Source of the DNA: Acrocarpospora pleiomorpha
GTDB taxonomy: Bacteria > Actinomycetota > Actinomycetes > Streptosporangiales > Streptosporangiaceae
Reading direction: 5' to 3'
Assembly: GCF_009687885.1 (NCBI RefSeq)
Contig: NZ_BLAF01000023.1
Coordinates: 80,833-144,832, forward strand
DNA: 64,000 nt
Below are positions 1 to 8,106 of the stretch, one piece after another. A model generated the notes under the pieces. It ran no database searches, had not been told where the DNA came from, and saw only the letters and a program-made list of their open reading frames with translations. A program made the position numbers and the translations under genes. Position 1 is the first letter of the stretch. Every line of letters begins with the position of its first letter.

Positions 1-954
1 GCCAGCGTTGAAGACGTCGAATCGATCATGTCTGGCGACGAACCGACGGACGCCACGCCCAGCGTGACCCGAGAAATCCTCGGGTACAGGCAAGCACTCA
101 CATACATTGGAGAGTTGGCGCGTGCGTCGGTGTTCGCCTACGACGCCGGTTTGCTTCATTCGCTCAACTTCATGATGATCGGGCACCATCTCAACAAATC
201 GCCTGGCACGGTGCGGCCAGGTGGGATCTATGTCCGCAACTCGCTCACCGGTGAGGTGGTCTACGAGGGACCTGACGCGCCGGACGTCCCTGAATTACTT
301 GGCGAGTTGGTCGCATGGCTCAACACTGGAGACCTCGACCAGCCCAGTTACGTGCGCGCGGCCATGGCCCATTTCAACTTGGTTTCCATCCATCCGTGGC
401 GAGATGGTAACGGACGCATGTCTAGGGCCCTCCAGACGCTGGTTCTCGGACGAGGCCAGATCCTCACGCCCGAGTTCTGCTCGATTGAGGAGTGGCTCGG
501 CATTCAGGAGAACACGGTCGACTACTACCGGGTTCTATCCGATGTGAGGCGGGGCTGGACGCCGCACTCGGATACGTTGCCCTGGGTGCGCTTCTGCCTG
601 CGGGCTCACCATATGCAGGCGCAACGGGTGCGGCGGCGGCTCGCTGACGCCTCCGAGGTGTGGCTCTTGCTTGAGGAGAAAGCCGAAGCGGACGGACTGA
701 ACACTCGCTGCGTGTCCGCGATGTACCAGGTCTTCGTGAGCACTCGGCTGCGAAGGACGGGCTATCAACAGGAGGAGTCCCTCAGCCAAGGGCAGGCAAC
801 TCGGGACATGCGGGAGTTGGCGGAGAAGGGATGGCTCGCCTCATCTGGGGAGACCAAGGCAAGGTTCTACGCGCCTGGACCGAGGATGTTGGAACTCAAA
901 GCTGCTTATGCCCAGCGGATTCAGGTGTTGGTTGATCCCTATCGGAAGGGTTAG
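1..954 (+). CDS. Fic family protein (5' end outside window)
   Basis: The frame is open from base 1 through the first in-window ATG (28) to the stop at 954, so the true start is probably upstream. The Fic catalytic motif is seen as HPWRDGNGR around residues 122-130 counted from the ATG at 28; it matches the family HPFxDGNGR loop that moves AMP or another phosphate-containing group from a nucleotide onto a target hydroxyl. The C-terminal ~100 residues look like a winged-helix segment, as in many stand-alone bacterial Fic proteins. The usual N-terminal inhibitory helix ([S/T]xxxE[G/N]) would lie in the missing part, so the regulatory class cannot be assigned. Targets are unknown. No partner toxin or antitoxin gene is visible downstream. 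Confidence 0.85.
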   Translation, partial: ASVEDVESIMSGDEPTDATPSVTREILGYRQALTYIGELARASVFAYDAGLLHSLNFMMIGHHLNKSPGTVRPGGIYVRNSLTGEVVYEGPDAPDVPELLGELVAWLNTGDLDQPSYVRAAMAHFNLVSIHPWRDGNGRMSRALQTLVLGRGQILTPEFCSIEEWLGIQENTVDYYRVLSDVRRGWTPHSDTLPWVRFCLRAHHMQAQRVRRRLADASEVWLLLEEKAEADGLNTRCVSAMYQVFVSTRLRRTGYQQEESLSQGQATRDMRELAEKGWLASSGETKARFYAPGPRMLELKAAYAQRIQVLVDPYRKG

Positions 955-1045
955 AGGGGCGTTTCCTGGGGGTGAGTCGGGGGTGTCAGGAGGTGTGAAG
1001 GGCGCTCCTGGGGGACTGGGATCGGGTCCCGAAAGGAGGGCCTGA

Positions 1046-1609
1046 ATGCGATTCGTAACCCGAGTCGTGGCTGGAATCGGCTCCGCTGCGCTGTTGGTAG
1101 TCGCCGCACCGGTGGCGTCCGCGCAGGCGGCCGAGGCCTTGGCAGCCCCCGTAGCGTGGGGTCCGTACGCGTCCGGTGACGGGAAGGCGAAAGCCTCCGG
1201 AACCGTGACCGTGACGGAGAAGGTGGGGAAGGTCGGCTACTGGAAACGGTGGTGGACCTGGGAGAAGAAGTGTTCCTGGCGTGATGGCGACAGGGTCTGC
1301 AAGAAGGTCAAGGTGTGGCACAAGAAGTGGGCGCACAAGCGGGTCCGCTTCGAGGTGTTCACCGTGGACTCGACGCTGGTGAACCACAGGAGCCACGCGC
1401 GTAAGTTCCGGTGCGCGTGGGAGACCTTCCGCGTGGTGAAGAAGAACGGAGACCGCGTCCTGCGCAGTGCGAAGGCCTGCGGCGGCTCCGCGAAGCTGTC
1501 CTTCACCGTCGTGAACGCCGACCGGATCTGGGTCGACGTCTCGCGCGGCACGTTCAGCGAGCCGAAGGGCGAACACTCCGGCTGGAAGGCCGTCCACCCG
1601 GCGGTCTGA
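1046..1609 (+). CDS. Secreted Lys/Trp/Cys-rich protein, first of a tandem paralogous pair
   Basis: This 187-residue protein starts with a clear Sec signal peptide (basic MRF start, hydrophobic core, likely cleavage after an AxA near residue 25-28). The mature part begins with a WGPYASGDGKAKASG-type motif and is rich in Lys and Trp. Four cysteines (KKCSW, RVCKK, FRCAW, KACGG) lie in the same order as in the next gene, suggesting disulfides outside the cell. A good ribosome site (AGGAGG) precedes the ATG. I recognise no family and assign no function; the repeated basic/aromatic character would fit binding to a cell-wall or acidic polymer, which is only a guess. A very strong hairpin follows the stop. 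Confidence 0.8.
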   Translation: MRFVTRVVAGIGSAALLVVAAPVASAQAAEALAAPVAWGPYASGDGKAKASGTVTVTEKVGKVGYWKRWWTWEKKCSWRDGDRVCKKVKVWHKKWAHKRVRFEVFTVDSTLVNHRSHARKFRCAWETFRVVKKNGDRVLRSAKACGGSAKLSFTVVNADRIWVDVSRGTFSEPKGEHSGWKAVHPAV

Positions 1610-1621
1610 CCCCGGCGGAAC

Positions 1622-1663
1622 CGAAGGCCGCGCCCCCTGAGCGCTCAGGGGGCGCGGCCTTCG
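1622..1663 (+). terminator. Perfect 42-bp palindrome after the secreted-protein gene
   Basis: The 21-bp arms are fully self-complementary around 1642/1643 and lie 12 bp after the stop. There is no T-tract, which is common for actinomycete terminators; because it is a perfect palindrome it would work in both directions. The remaining 130 bp to the next gene show nothing else clear. Confidence 0.75.
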
Positions 1664-1790
1664 CTTGATCACCCTTCGGAGTTTCCCGTGATCAGGGGCC
1701 TGAGCAGGTGGTTAAAGCGCCTTGAAAGCGGCCGTTAACTGCTTCCGCTTATTCATTAGGCGTCAGAAATCCTTCCCGAGAGGACCCGCA

Positions 1791-2366
1791 ATGCGATTCA
1801 TCAAGAAGTTCGCGGTGAGCGCGGTCGCAGCCGCTGCGCTCATCGGGGGCGCGCTGCTTTCGCCGGCTTCGGCGAACGCGGCCGTGCCCTACTTCGACGG
1901 CCCCTGGGGCCCCTACTTCTCCTCCGACCACAAGGCCGAGGCCAGCGGCTTCGTGTCGGTCGAGAAGCACAAGACCAAGAAGTGGTACTGGGACAAGAAG
2001 AAGGTCCTGGTCAAGGAGTGCTACTGGAAGCACGGCGAGAAGAAGTGCGACTGGAAGTACGTCTGGAAGAAGTTCAAGGCCTGGAAGTGGGTGGACGAGT
2101 ACAAGTTCACCGTGAAGGGCGAGCTCATCAACCACGCCTGGGACACCCACCACAAGAAGTACAGGTGCGCGTGGGCGACCTTCAAGATCGAGCCGTTCTC
2201 CGGCCCGACCTACTTCAAGAAGTTCAAGAACTGCGGCGAGGACCCGAAGCACTTCTGGTTCAGCGGTAAGAACGCCGAGCACATCTCGGTCAAGGTTTCC
2301 CGCGGCGACCACTGGGGCCCGAAGGGCTTCTTCGGTCCCTGGGGCACCGTGTACGACCACGTCTGA
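1791..2366 (+). CDS. Secreted Lys/Trp/Cys-rich protein, second of the tandem pair
   Basis: The ATG at 1791 is chosen because it follows an AGAGG ribosome site and opens a typical Sec signal peptide (MRFIKKF, hydrophobic stretch, cleavage near SANA|A), giving 191 residues; an upstream in-frame ATG at 1722 would bury the signal. The mature protein begins with a WGPYFSSDHKAEASG-like motif shared with the preceding gene, and repeats its pattern of two close cysteines (KECYW, KKCDW), a YRCAWATF segment and an NCGE segment. Lys and Trp are very abundant. The two genes clearly arose by duplication and have diverged strongly in between. Function is unknown. Confidence 0.8.
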   Translation: MRFIKKFAVSAVAAAALIGGALLSPASANAAVPYFDGPWGPYFSSDHKAEASGFVSVEKHKTKKWYWDKKKVLVKECYWKHGEKKCDWKYVWKKFKAWKWVDEYKFTVKGELINHAWDTHHKKYRCAWATFKIEPFSGPTYFKKFKNCGEDPKHFWFSGKNAEHISVKVSRGDHWGPKGFFGPWGTVYDHV

Positions 2367-2485
2367 TCCCCTCGTCAGGCCATGTGAACAGCAGTAAAGA
2401 CGGCTCGCGCTCCCTCTCCCGCGCGGGCCGTACCCGTGCCCGCCGTCCTTTCCCATCGAGCGTGCGACCGATTAACGTTCGGTTC

Positions 2486-4015
2486 ATGCACCCGGGAGCC
2501 ATCGCCGCCGCCACTCCGGACAAACCCGCCGTGATCATGGCAGGGTCCGGGCGGGTCGTCACCTTCCGCGAACTCGACGAGGAGTCCAACCGGCTGGCCC
2601 ACCTGCTGCGCGCGGCCGGGCTGCGGCCCGGGGACCACATCGCGTTCATGCTGGAGAACCACCCGCTGTACCTGGCGATCGCGTGGGCCGCGCACCGGTC
2701 CGGCCTCTACTACACGGCCATCAGCTCCCGCCTCCAGGCCGGGGAACTCGCGTACATCCTGAAAAACTGCCAGGCCCGCGCTTTCATCTCGTCCAAGGCC
2801 ATGGAAGCGGTCGCGGCCACCGTCACCGGCGTCGAACTCCAGCTCATGCTGGACGGCGTCGCCCCCGGGTTCGCCTCCTACGAGGAGGCCACCGCCGCCC
2901 AGCCCGGCACGCCGATCGCGGACGAATGCCAGGGCTCGGACATGCTCTACTCGTCCGGCACCACCGGCCGCCCGAAAGGTGTCAAACCGGCGCTGAGCCT
3001 GGCCCCGCTCGACACGCCCGGGCCCCTGATGCGGCTGGTGAGCCTGCTGTTCGCGCCCACCGCCGACAGCGTCTACCTCTCGCCCGCGCCCCTCTACCAC
3101 GCCGCCCCGCTCCGCTACTGCCTGGCCTTCCTCCGGTTCGGCGCCACCGTCGTCGTCATGGAGAGGTTCGACCCCGAGGCCGCCCTGGCCACCATCGAGC
3201 GGTACGGCGTGACCCACGCCCAGTGGGTTCCCACCATGTTCATCAAACTCCTCAAACTCCCCGCCGAGGCGCGGACCCGGCACGACCTGTCGACGCTGCG
3301 CTGCGCCATCCACGCCGCCGCGCCCTGCCCGGTCCCGGTCAAGGAGCAGATGATGGAGTGGTGGGGGCCGATCGTGCACGAGTACTACGCGGGCACCGAG
3401 GGCAACGGCTTCCTCTACGCGAGCCCCGAGGACTGGCTCAACCATCGCGGCACGGTGGGGCGGCCGCTGCTCGGCGTGCCGCACGTGTGCGACGAGGACG
3501 GCCGCGAGCTGCCGCCGGGCGAGCAGGGGACGGTGTACTTCTCCGACGGGCCGGCCTTCGAGTACCACGACGATCCCGCCAAGACGCGTTCCGGGCAGGA
3601 TCCGCTCGGGCGGGGGTGGACGACGTTGGGGGACATCGGGTACCTGGACGAGGAAGGATTCCTCTACCTGACCGACCGCAGGTCGTACATGATCATTTCG
3701 GGTGGGGTGAACATCTACCCGCAGGAGGCGGAGAACTTGCTGGCCGTACATCCGAAAGTGGCGGATGTGGCGGTGTTCGGGGTGCCGGACGAGGAGATGG
3801 GCGAGCAGGTCAAGGCGGTCGTGGAGGCCGTCGTGCCGGAGGAGGCGGGCCCCGGCCTGGAAGCCGAGCTGATCGAGTACTGCCGGGCCAATCTCGCCCA
3901 CTACAAGTGTCCCAAGAGCGTGGACTTCCGGGCCGAGCTGCCGCGCCACCCGACCGGCAAACTTTTCAAGCGAATTCTTCGCGCCGAGTACTGGCCACCC
4001 GAACAGCGCGGATAA
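2486..4015 (+). CDS. AMP-dependent acyl-CoA synthetase (FadD-like)
   Basis: The protein (about 509 residues) activates a carboxylic acid with ATP to an acyl-AMP and then transfers it to CoA. Visible core motifs are YSSGTTGRPKGVK (A3/P-loop), YYAGTEGNG (A5), GDIGYLDEEGFLYLTDR (A7/A8) and PRHPTGKLFKR containing the A10 catalytic Lys. The start at 2486 (MHPGAIAAATPDKPA) is preferred over an in-frame ATG at 2384 because the family begins with this 'H/HPG.iA..tPDkPA' segment; the ribosome site is weak either way. The general sequence resembles actinobacterial FadD4-type long- or medium-chain ligases, but chain length or aromatic preference cannot be read from the sequence. It stands alone between unrelated genes. 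Confidence 0.85.
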   Translation: MHPGAIAAATPDKPAVIMAGSGRVVTFRELDEESNRLAHLLRAAGLRPGDHIAFMLENHPLYLAIAWAAHRSGLYYTAISSRLQAGELAYILKNCQARAFISSKAMEAVAATVTGVELQLMLDGVAPGFASYEEATAAQPGTPIADECQGSDMLYSSGTTGRPKGVKPALSLAPLDTPGPLMRLVSLLFAPTADSVYLSPAPLYHAAPLRYCLAFLRFGATVVVMERFDPEAALATIERYGVTHAQWVPTMFIKLLKLPAEARTRHDLSTLRCAIHAAAPCPVPVKEQMMEWWGPIVHEYYAGTEGNGFLYASPEDWLNHRGTVGRPLLGVPHVCDEDGRELPPGEQGTVYFSDGPAFEYHDDPAKTRSGQDPLGRGWTTLGDIGYLDEEGFLYLTDRRSYMIISGGVNIYPQEAENLLAVHPKVADVAVFGVPDEEMGEQVKAVVEAVVPEEAGPGLEAELIEYCRANLAHYKCPKSVDFRAELPRHPTGKLFKRILRAEYWPPEQRG

Positions 4016-4137
4016 GGATTCTGTACGCTTTCGCGAGGTCAGCGGGTTGATCGCTTAGCCGGGCCTTATCGCGGCTTTGTCATCGTAGAGGAGTACCGGC
4101 GGACAGCCGGGGGCTTCTGTAAGGGGATGGCACACAC

Positions 4138-5478
4138 ATGAACGCTGACGAGCCGCGCGAGCAGACTCCGGGTTCTCCGGCGAACGCTGCGCACGAGACC
4201 GGCACTCCGGCTGACCCGGAGGCTACCGGGCAGACCGAGGTCCTGAACACGCAGGGGTGGAGCCAGTTCGGGGACCGTCCTCCGGCGACCGGGCAGTTCC
4301 GGTCCGGGAACACCGCCGTATTCACGGTCCCGCCCCCACCTCCGCCGCCGCCCGCACCCGCGGCCAAGGCATCCGGGAGCGGCCTCAAGAAGGGCGGCGC
4401 GGTCCTCGCGCTCGCCGCCATGGCACTGGGCGGCGGGGTCGCGGGGGCCCTCGTCACCAACGCCATCTCCGGCCCGCAAACCGTGATCTCCAGCCCTGTC
4501 GTCAACTCCGGTTCGTCCACCGGGACCACGATCGCCGACGTCGCCCGCCGGGTGCAGCCCTCGGTCGTGATGATCACCGTCACCTCGCAGACGGGCGGTG
4601 GCGAGGGATCCGGCGTCATCCTCTCCGACGACGGGCTCATCCTCACCAACAACCACGTCGTCACGGGCGCGGGCGACAACGCCCAGCTCAGCGTCAAGTT
4701 CAGCGACGGCCGCACCGCCAAGGCGACCCTGGTCGGCACCGACCCGACCACCGATATCGCGGTCATCCGCGCGCAGGACGTGTCCGGCCTGACCAAGGCA
4801 TCCCTCGGCGACAGCGACCGCCTCCAGGTCGGTGACTCGGTGCTGGCGATCGGCAGCCCGCTCGGCCTGGAAGGCTCGGTCACCGCGGGCATCATCAGCG
4901 CCCTCGACCGTACGGTCACCTCCGGCGGCGGCCAGCCCGAGCAGCAGATGCCGCCCGGGTGGGGCCAGCTCCAGGGCTCCCAGGCGGAGCCCACCACCAT
5001 CGGCGGCATGATCCAGACCGACGCCGCGATCAACCCCGGCAACTCGGGCGGGGCCCTGGTCAACGCCGCCGGCCAGGTCATCGGCGTCAACACCGCGATC
5101 GCCACCTCCGGCGGCAACGGCAACATCGGCGTCGGCTTCGCCATCCCGATCACCACCGCCAAGCAGGTCGCCGAACAACTGATCAACACCGGCAAGGCCG
5201 TCCACGTCTACCTGGGCGTCAGCGTCAGCGACGCCACCGGCGACACCCCCGGCGCCCTCGTGGGCCCCGTCACCGCCGGCAGCCCCGCCGCCAAGGCCGG
5301 CCTCCAGCAGGGCGACATCATCACCAAGATCGACGACACTTCCATCGACGCCGGTGAAACCGTGGTCGGCATCATCCGCGGTCACCAGCCCGGCGACAAA
5401 ATCACTCTCACCTACATCCGCAACGGCCAGCCCACCACGGTCACCGTGTCCCTGGAGGAGAAAACCGCCACCAACTAA
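4138..5478 (+). CDS. HtrA/DegP-like membrane-anchored serine protease with PDZ domain
   Basis: The 446-residue protein has a cytoplasmic Pro-rich N-terminus (PPPPPPPPAP near residues 63-72), one membrane segment at about residues 83-105, then an extracytoplasmic trypsin-like domain. The catalytic triad is visible as NNHVV (His), TTDIAVI (Asp) and NPGNSGGALV (Ser). A C-terminal PDZ domain (about 355-440; YLGVSVSD, AGLQQGDIITKI) should recognise unfolded C-termini or gate activity. Family members do quality control of exported proteins. Length and order are typical. An AGGGGATG-type ribosome site lies near the ATG. A terminator follows directly. Confidence 0.92.
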   Translation: MNADEPREQTPGSPANAAHETGTPADPEATGQTEVLNTQGWSQFGDRPPATGQFRSGNTAVFTVPPPPPPPPAPAAKASGSGLKKGGAVLALAAMALGGGVAGALVTNAISGPQTVISSPVVNSGSSTGTTIADVARRVQPSVVMITVTSQTGGGEGSGVILSDDGLILTNNHVVTGAGDNAQLSVKFSDGRTAKATLVGTDPTTDIAVIRAQDVSGLTKASLGDSDRLQVGDSVLAIGSPLGLEGSVTAGIISALDRTVTSGGGQPEQQMPPGWGQLQGSQAEPTTIGGMIQTDAAINPGNSGGALVNAAGQVIGVNTAIATSGGNGNIGVGFAIPITTAKQVAEQLINTGKAVHVYLGVSVSDATGDTPGALVGPVTAGSPAAKAGLQQGDIITKIDDTSIDAGETVVGIIRGHQPGDKITLTYIRNGQPTTVTVSLEEKTATN

Positions 5479-5490
5479 CCACGAACCCAG

Positions 5491-5522
5491 ATCGGCCGCG
5501 CCACTCGGGAGGCGCGGCCGAT
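5491..5522 (+). terminator. Hairpin terminator after the HtrA-like gene
   Basis: Arms ATCGGCCGCGCC and GGCGCGGCCGAT are perfectly complementary with an 8-base loop, starting 12 bp after the stop codon. Confidence 0.75.
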
Positions 5523-5571
5523 TCGCGTTTCCGGCTTGCCTGAATGATCCCGGGGTGTCGCCCCATAAGGG

Positions 5572-5591
5572 GTCAAAATGGAAATTTTGAC
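5572..5591. promoter_or_regulatory. AT-rich inverted repeat upstream of the pentapeptide gene
   Basis: Arms GTCAAAAT and ATTTTGAC are perfectly complementary around GGAA, and each strand carries a TTGAC-like string. It lies in a 240-bp gene-free stretch that is less GC-rich than its surroundings. It may be an operator or part of a promoter for the next gene; no regulator can be named. Confidence 0.4.
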
Positions 5592-5720
5592 ACTTCATTT
5601 CGAAGCTCGCGGGAAGAAATATCGGCATATATCAGGTCGGGTGGTGCTTATCCTTCGCCGGGCCGTAGAAGTGGCGGCGATAAGCTGCCTCCGAAGGGAG
5701 CGGGGGACTCACTTCTGGGT

Positions 5721-6965
5721 ATGCCTTCGGTTATGAGGCAGCTGCTGTCCTGGAGCGTGTGCGCGACAAGTGCCGACTGCATTGGGGTGGCGTGGCAGCC
5801 TTACGGCCGTTGCCTGCGCCACCTGGACGCCGATGAGCTGGGGGAGTGTCTCCAGAGGCTCTTCCCGGGGCAGGCGGTGGACCTGCGCGGCACCGTGATC
5901 ACCGGCGAATTACTCGCCCGGATCCTGGCCGCCACTCGCCATACCATCGGCCGGGCTCGATTCGACCAGGCCAGATTCCTGTCCGCCGTCCGCTTCGGCG
6001 ACGCCACGTTCACCGGCGACGCCTCCTTCGACGGCGCCCGCTTCGACGGCCTCGCCTCGTTCTTCGGCACCAGCTTCGGCGGCAACGCCAGCTTCCATCG
6101 CGTCCGCTTCGCTCGCGAATTCTCCCTGCACGGCTCCCGCGTGCGCGGCCACCTCTCCCTGGACGAGGCGGTGGTCATCAGCGACGCGCTGTTCGGCGAG
6201 GCGTGCCTGGGCTCGGCGTCGTTCCGCAGGAGCGAGTTCCACGGGTTCGCGTCATTCGACCGGACCCGTTTCCATGGGGACGCCACCTTCCGGGGCGCGC
6301 GCTTCTGGCGGGCGGTGTCGTTCCGCCGGACCGGATTCGACGGCTCGTCCGGGTTCGAATCGGTGCGGTTCGTCGGGAAGGCGTTCCTGGCGCCGTCGGC
6401 GGTGGCCAGGAAGCTGGTGCTGAGCGAGGCGCGGGCGCAGGGCGCGGTGGAGATCGACGCCAGCGGCTGCCCGGTGGTGCTGGACGGGGCCCGGGTGCTG
6501 GGGCGGCTGGTGGTCCGGCTCGGCGACGCGGACCTGGACCTGCGCGGCCTGGTCAGCCGGGGGACGTCCAGCGTGACCCGGCGCGGCGGGGAGATCCGGG
6601 TGGTTTCGGTGGACCGGCTGGACGCCGAGGAGCTGACCATCGACGGCGCCGACCTGAGCGGCTGCCACCTGCCGGGGGTGGTCGGGCCCGAGCGGCTGCG
6701 GCTGCGGGACTGCGTGTTCGCGAGCACGCCGCGCGGTGGCCACCAATTGCGGCTCAGCTGGCCGCCCCGCTGGCCCTTTCGCCGCGAGAACCGGGCGAAG
6801 AGGACGCCGCGGTTACGTAAGGTCACCTGGTTCGCGTTGGTGGCCGTGGTGACGGTGGCCGCGCTGGTGCTGTCGGCCACGCCGCAGCCGAGTTCGCGCC
6901 GCCCGATCGGGCACCGGCCCACCGTGCCGCCGGTGGCCACCCAGCACGACGGGCTGCACGGCTGA
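5721..6965 (+). CDS. Pentapeptide-repeat protein with C-terminal membrane anchor
   Basis: From about residue 70 to 210 the protein has degenerate five-residue repeats of the A(S/T)FxG type (DATFTGDASFDGARFDGLASFFG), which fold as a right-handed quadrilateral beta-helix. A less regular helix-like region follows to about 340. One membrane segment (FALVAVVTVAALVL) lies near the C-terminus, leaving a short tail outside. The start at 5721 (MPSVMRQLL) gives 414 residues; the frame is open up to an ATG at 5544, so the start is uncertain. Pentapeptide proteins often serve as scaffolds or DNA mimics; the membrane anchor argues against a gyrase-protecting type. The exact role is unknown. Confidence 0.7.
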   Translation: MPSVMRQLLSWSVCATSADCIGVAWQPYGRCLRHLDADELGECLQRLFPGQAVDLRGTVITGELLARILAATRHTIGRARFDQARFLSAVRFGDATFTGDASFDGARFDGLASFFGTSFGGNASFHRVRFAREFSLHGSRVRGHLSLDEAVVISDALFGEACLGSASFRRSEFHGFASFDRTRFHGDATFRGARFWRAVSFRRTGFDGSSGFESVRFVGKAFLAPSAVARKLVLSEARAQGAVEIDASGCPVVLDGARVLGRLVVRLGDADLDLRGLVSRGTSSVTRRGGEIRVVSVDRLDAEELTIDGADLSGCHLPGVVGPERLRLRDCVFASTPRGGHQLRLSWPPRWPFRRENRAKRTPRLRKVTWFALVAVVTVAALVLSATPQPSSRRPIGHRPTVPPVATQHDGLHG

Positions 6966-7046
6966 GCATGAGGGTTCCCCGAGGCCGTTGTCAGGGTTCA
7001 CCCTGATGCCGCCGGGTGGCGGGAACGCGTAGCCTGTCAGGCGACC

Positions 7047-7721
7047 ATGGAGACTTTAATCGCCGCAGAGACCGTCGAGGGGTATGTCGCCCGGCTGGGC
7101 CGTACCCTGCACGGGCCTGGGCGGTTGAAGCGGGACATGCTCGCGGAGGCGCGCGACGGCCTGCTCGACGCCGCCGAGGCTTACCAGGCCGACGGGCTCG
7201 ACCGGGCGAGCGCCGAGCGGCTCGCCGTCGAGGAGTTCGGGCCGATCGAGGTGATCGCGCCCGGCTACCAGGAGGAGCTCACCGCCGGTCAGGGCCGCAG
7301 GACGGCGGCGATACTGTTCATCACCGTGCCGTTCACCGCGCTCATGTGGTCGCTGATCTGGCATGTCTTCCCGGCGGCCGAGACGGCGGCCAAGCCCGGC
7401 TGGTTCGGCGGGGTCGCGGTCACCGTCGACTACCTGCAGCTCACCACCGGACTCCTGAGCGGCCTCGTCCTGTACGGCTTGCGCCGCGGCCGCCGCCCGC
7501 GCGTGCTGACCCGCTCGCTCGGGCTGCTCGTGATCGGGCAGATGCCGGTGATGGCCGTGCTGTGCGGGGGCCTGGTCTGGGGTTCGCAGCACGCGGTGAA
7601 CATGGCGGCGTACCCGCCGGGAACGGCGGCGACCTTACTCAGCGTGGTGCTGTGGGGATGGCAGCTCTGGTGCGCGGCGCGCTGTCTCAGCGTCAGCTCG
7701 AAGGTTCGCGCGACGGGTTGA
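7047..7721 (+). CDS. Permease-prefix (HAAS-type) domain membrane protein
   Basis: The first ~75 residues (VEGYVARLGRTLHGPGRLKRDMLAEARDGLLDAAEAYQADGL…) match the alpha-helical permease-prefix domain that is typically encoded next to PadR regulators. About four membrane segments follow (near 95-115, 128-150, 165-190 and 195-215). The full length is 224 residues. Its 3' end overlaps the converging padR gene by 29 bp, the usual arrangement for this pair in actinomycetes, so the two may be functionally linked. The exact activity is unknown. Confidence 0.75.
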   Translation: METLIAAETVEGYVARLGRTLHGPGRLKRDMLAEARDGLLDAAEAYQADGLDRASAERLAVEEFGPIEVIAPGYQEELTAGQGRRTAAILFITVPFTALMWSLIWHVFPAAETAAKPGWFGGVAVTVDYLQLTTGLLSGLVLYGLRRGRRPRVLTRSLGLLVIGQMPVMAVLCGGLVWGSQHAVNMAAYPPGTAATLLSVVLWGWQLWCAARCLSVSSKVRATG

Positions 7722-8028
7722 GCACGCTGCCGATCACGCTGGTGAAGGCGGTCCAGGCGGACCTCTCACCCGCCAGTTCCGCGCGGCCCGCGCCGGTCAG
7801 GCGGTAGGTGCGGCGTCTGCGGCCGCCGACTATGGCCCACTCGCTGGCCAGGTAGCCCGCGCGCTCCAACCGGCGCAGGGCGGGATAGATCGTTCCGGTG
7901 GGCAGGTCGAGCTCGCCGCCGCTGCGGTCGCGCAGCGCCTCGATGATCGCGTAGCCGTGCTGCGGCTCGTGTTCGAGCACCGAGAGGAGCAGGGCGTCCA
8001 GATGCCCGCGGAGCGCGTCGGCGTTCAC
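7693..8028 (-). CDS. PadR family transcriptional regulator
   Basis: The 111-residue protein begins at a GTG and carries the PadR winged helix-turn-helix (DALLLSVLEHEPQHGYAIIEALRDRSGGELDLPTGTIYPALRRLERAGYLASEW). Such dimers bind ATGT-N-ACAT palindromes and act mostly as repressors. The intergenic region facing the cytochrome bd operon contains exactly that kind of site (8052-8096), so this protein probably represses itself and cydABDC. The effector is unknown; the protein has no cysteine or obvious heme site in this frame. Confidence 0.88.
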   Translation of the reverse strand: MNADALRGHLDALLLSVLEHEPQHGYAIIEALRDRSGGELDLPTGTIYPALRRLERAGYLASEWAIVGGRRRRTYRLTGAGRAELAGERSAWTAFTSVIGSVLNPSREPSS

Positions 8029-8051
8029 GCCTTTACCTTATCCGGATTCGT

Positions 8052-8096
8052 CATGTAGCCAGTCTACATGTAGGCTCCCTATATGTAGCCACACAT
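8052..8096. promoter_or_regulatory. PadR-type operator cluster between padR and cydA
   Basis: CATGTAG-CCAGT-CTACATG (8052-8070) is a perfect inverted repeat; CTACATGTAG (8064-8073) is a second, overlapping perfect palindrome; and ATGTAGCCACACAT (8083-8096) gives a third ATGT/ACAT pair. This matches the established PadR operator pattern. The cluster ends 10 bp before the cydA ATG and starts 23 bp before the padR start, so occupancy should block both genes. Confidence 0.7.
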
Positions 8097-8106
8097 AAGG
8101 AGCCTC

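Noticed and set aside
2375-3949. 524-codon antisense frame opposite the acyl-CoA synthetase
   Set aside because: No motif, no ribosome site; a GC-bias shadow of the real gene. The same applies to the long antisense frames at 4066-5628, 27950-31429, 52637-54205 and similar.
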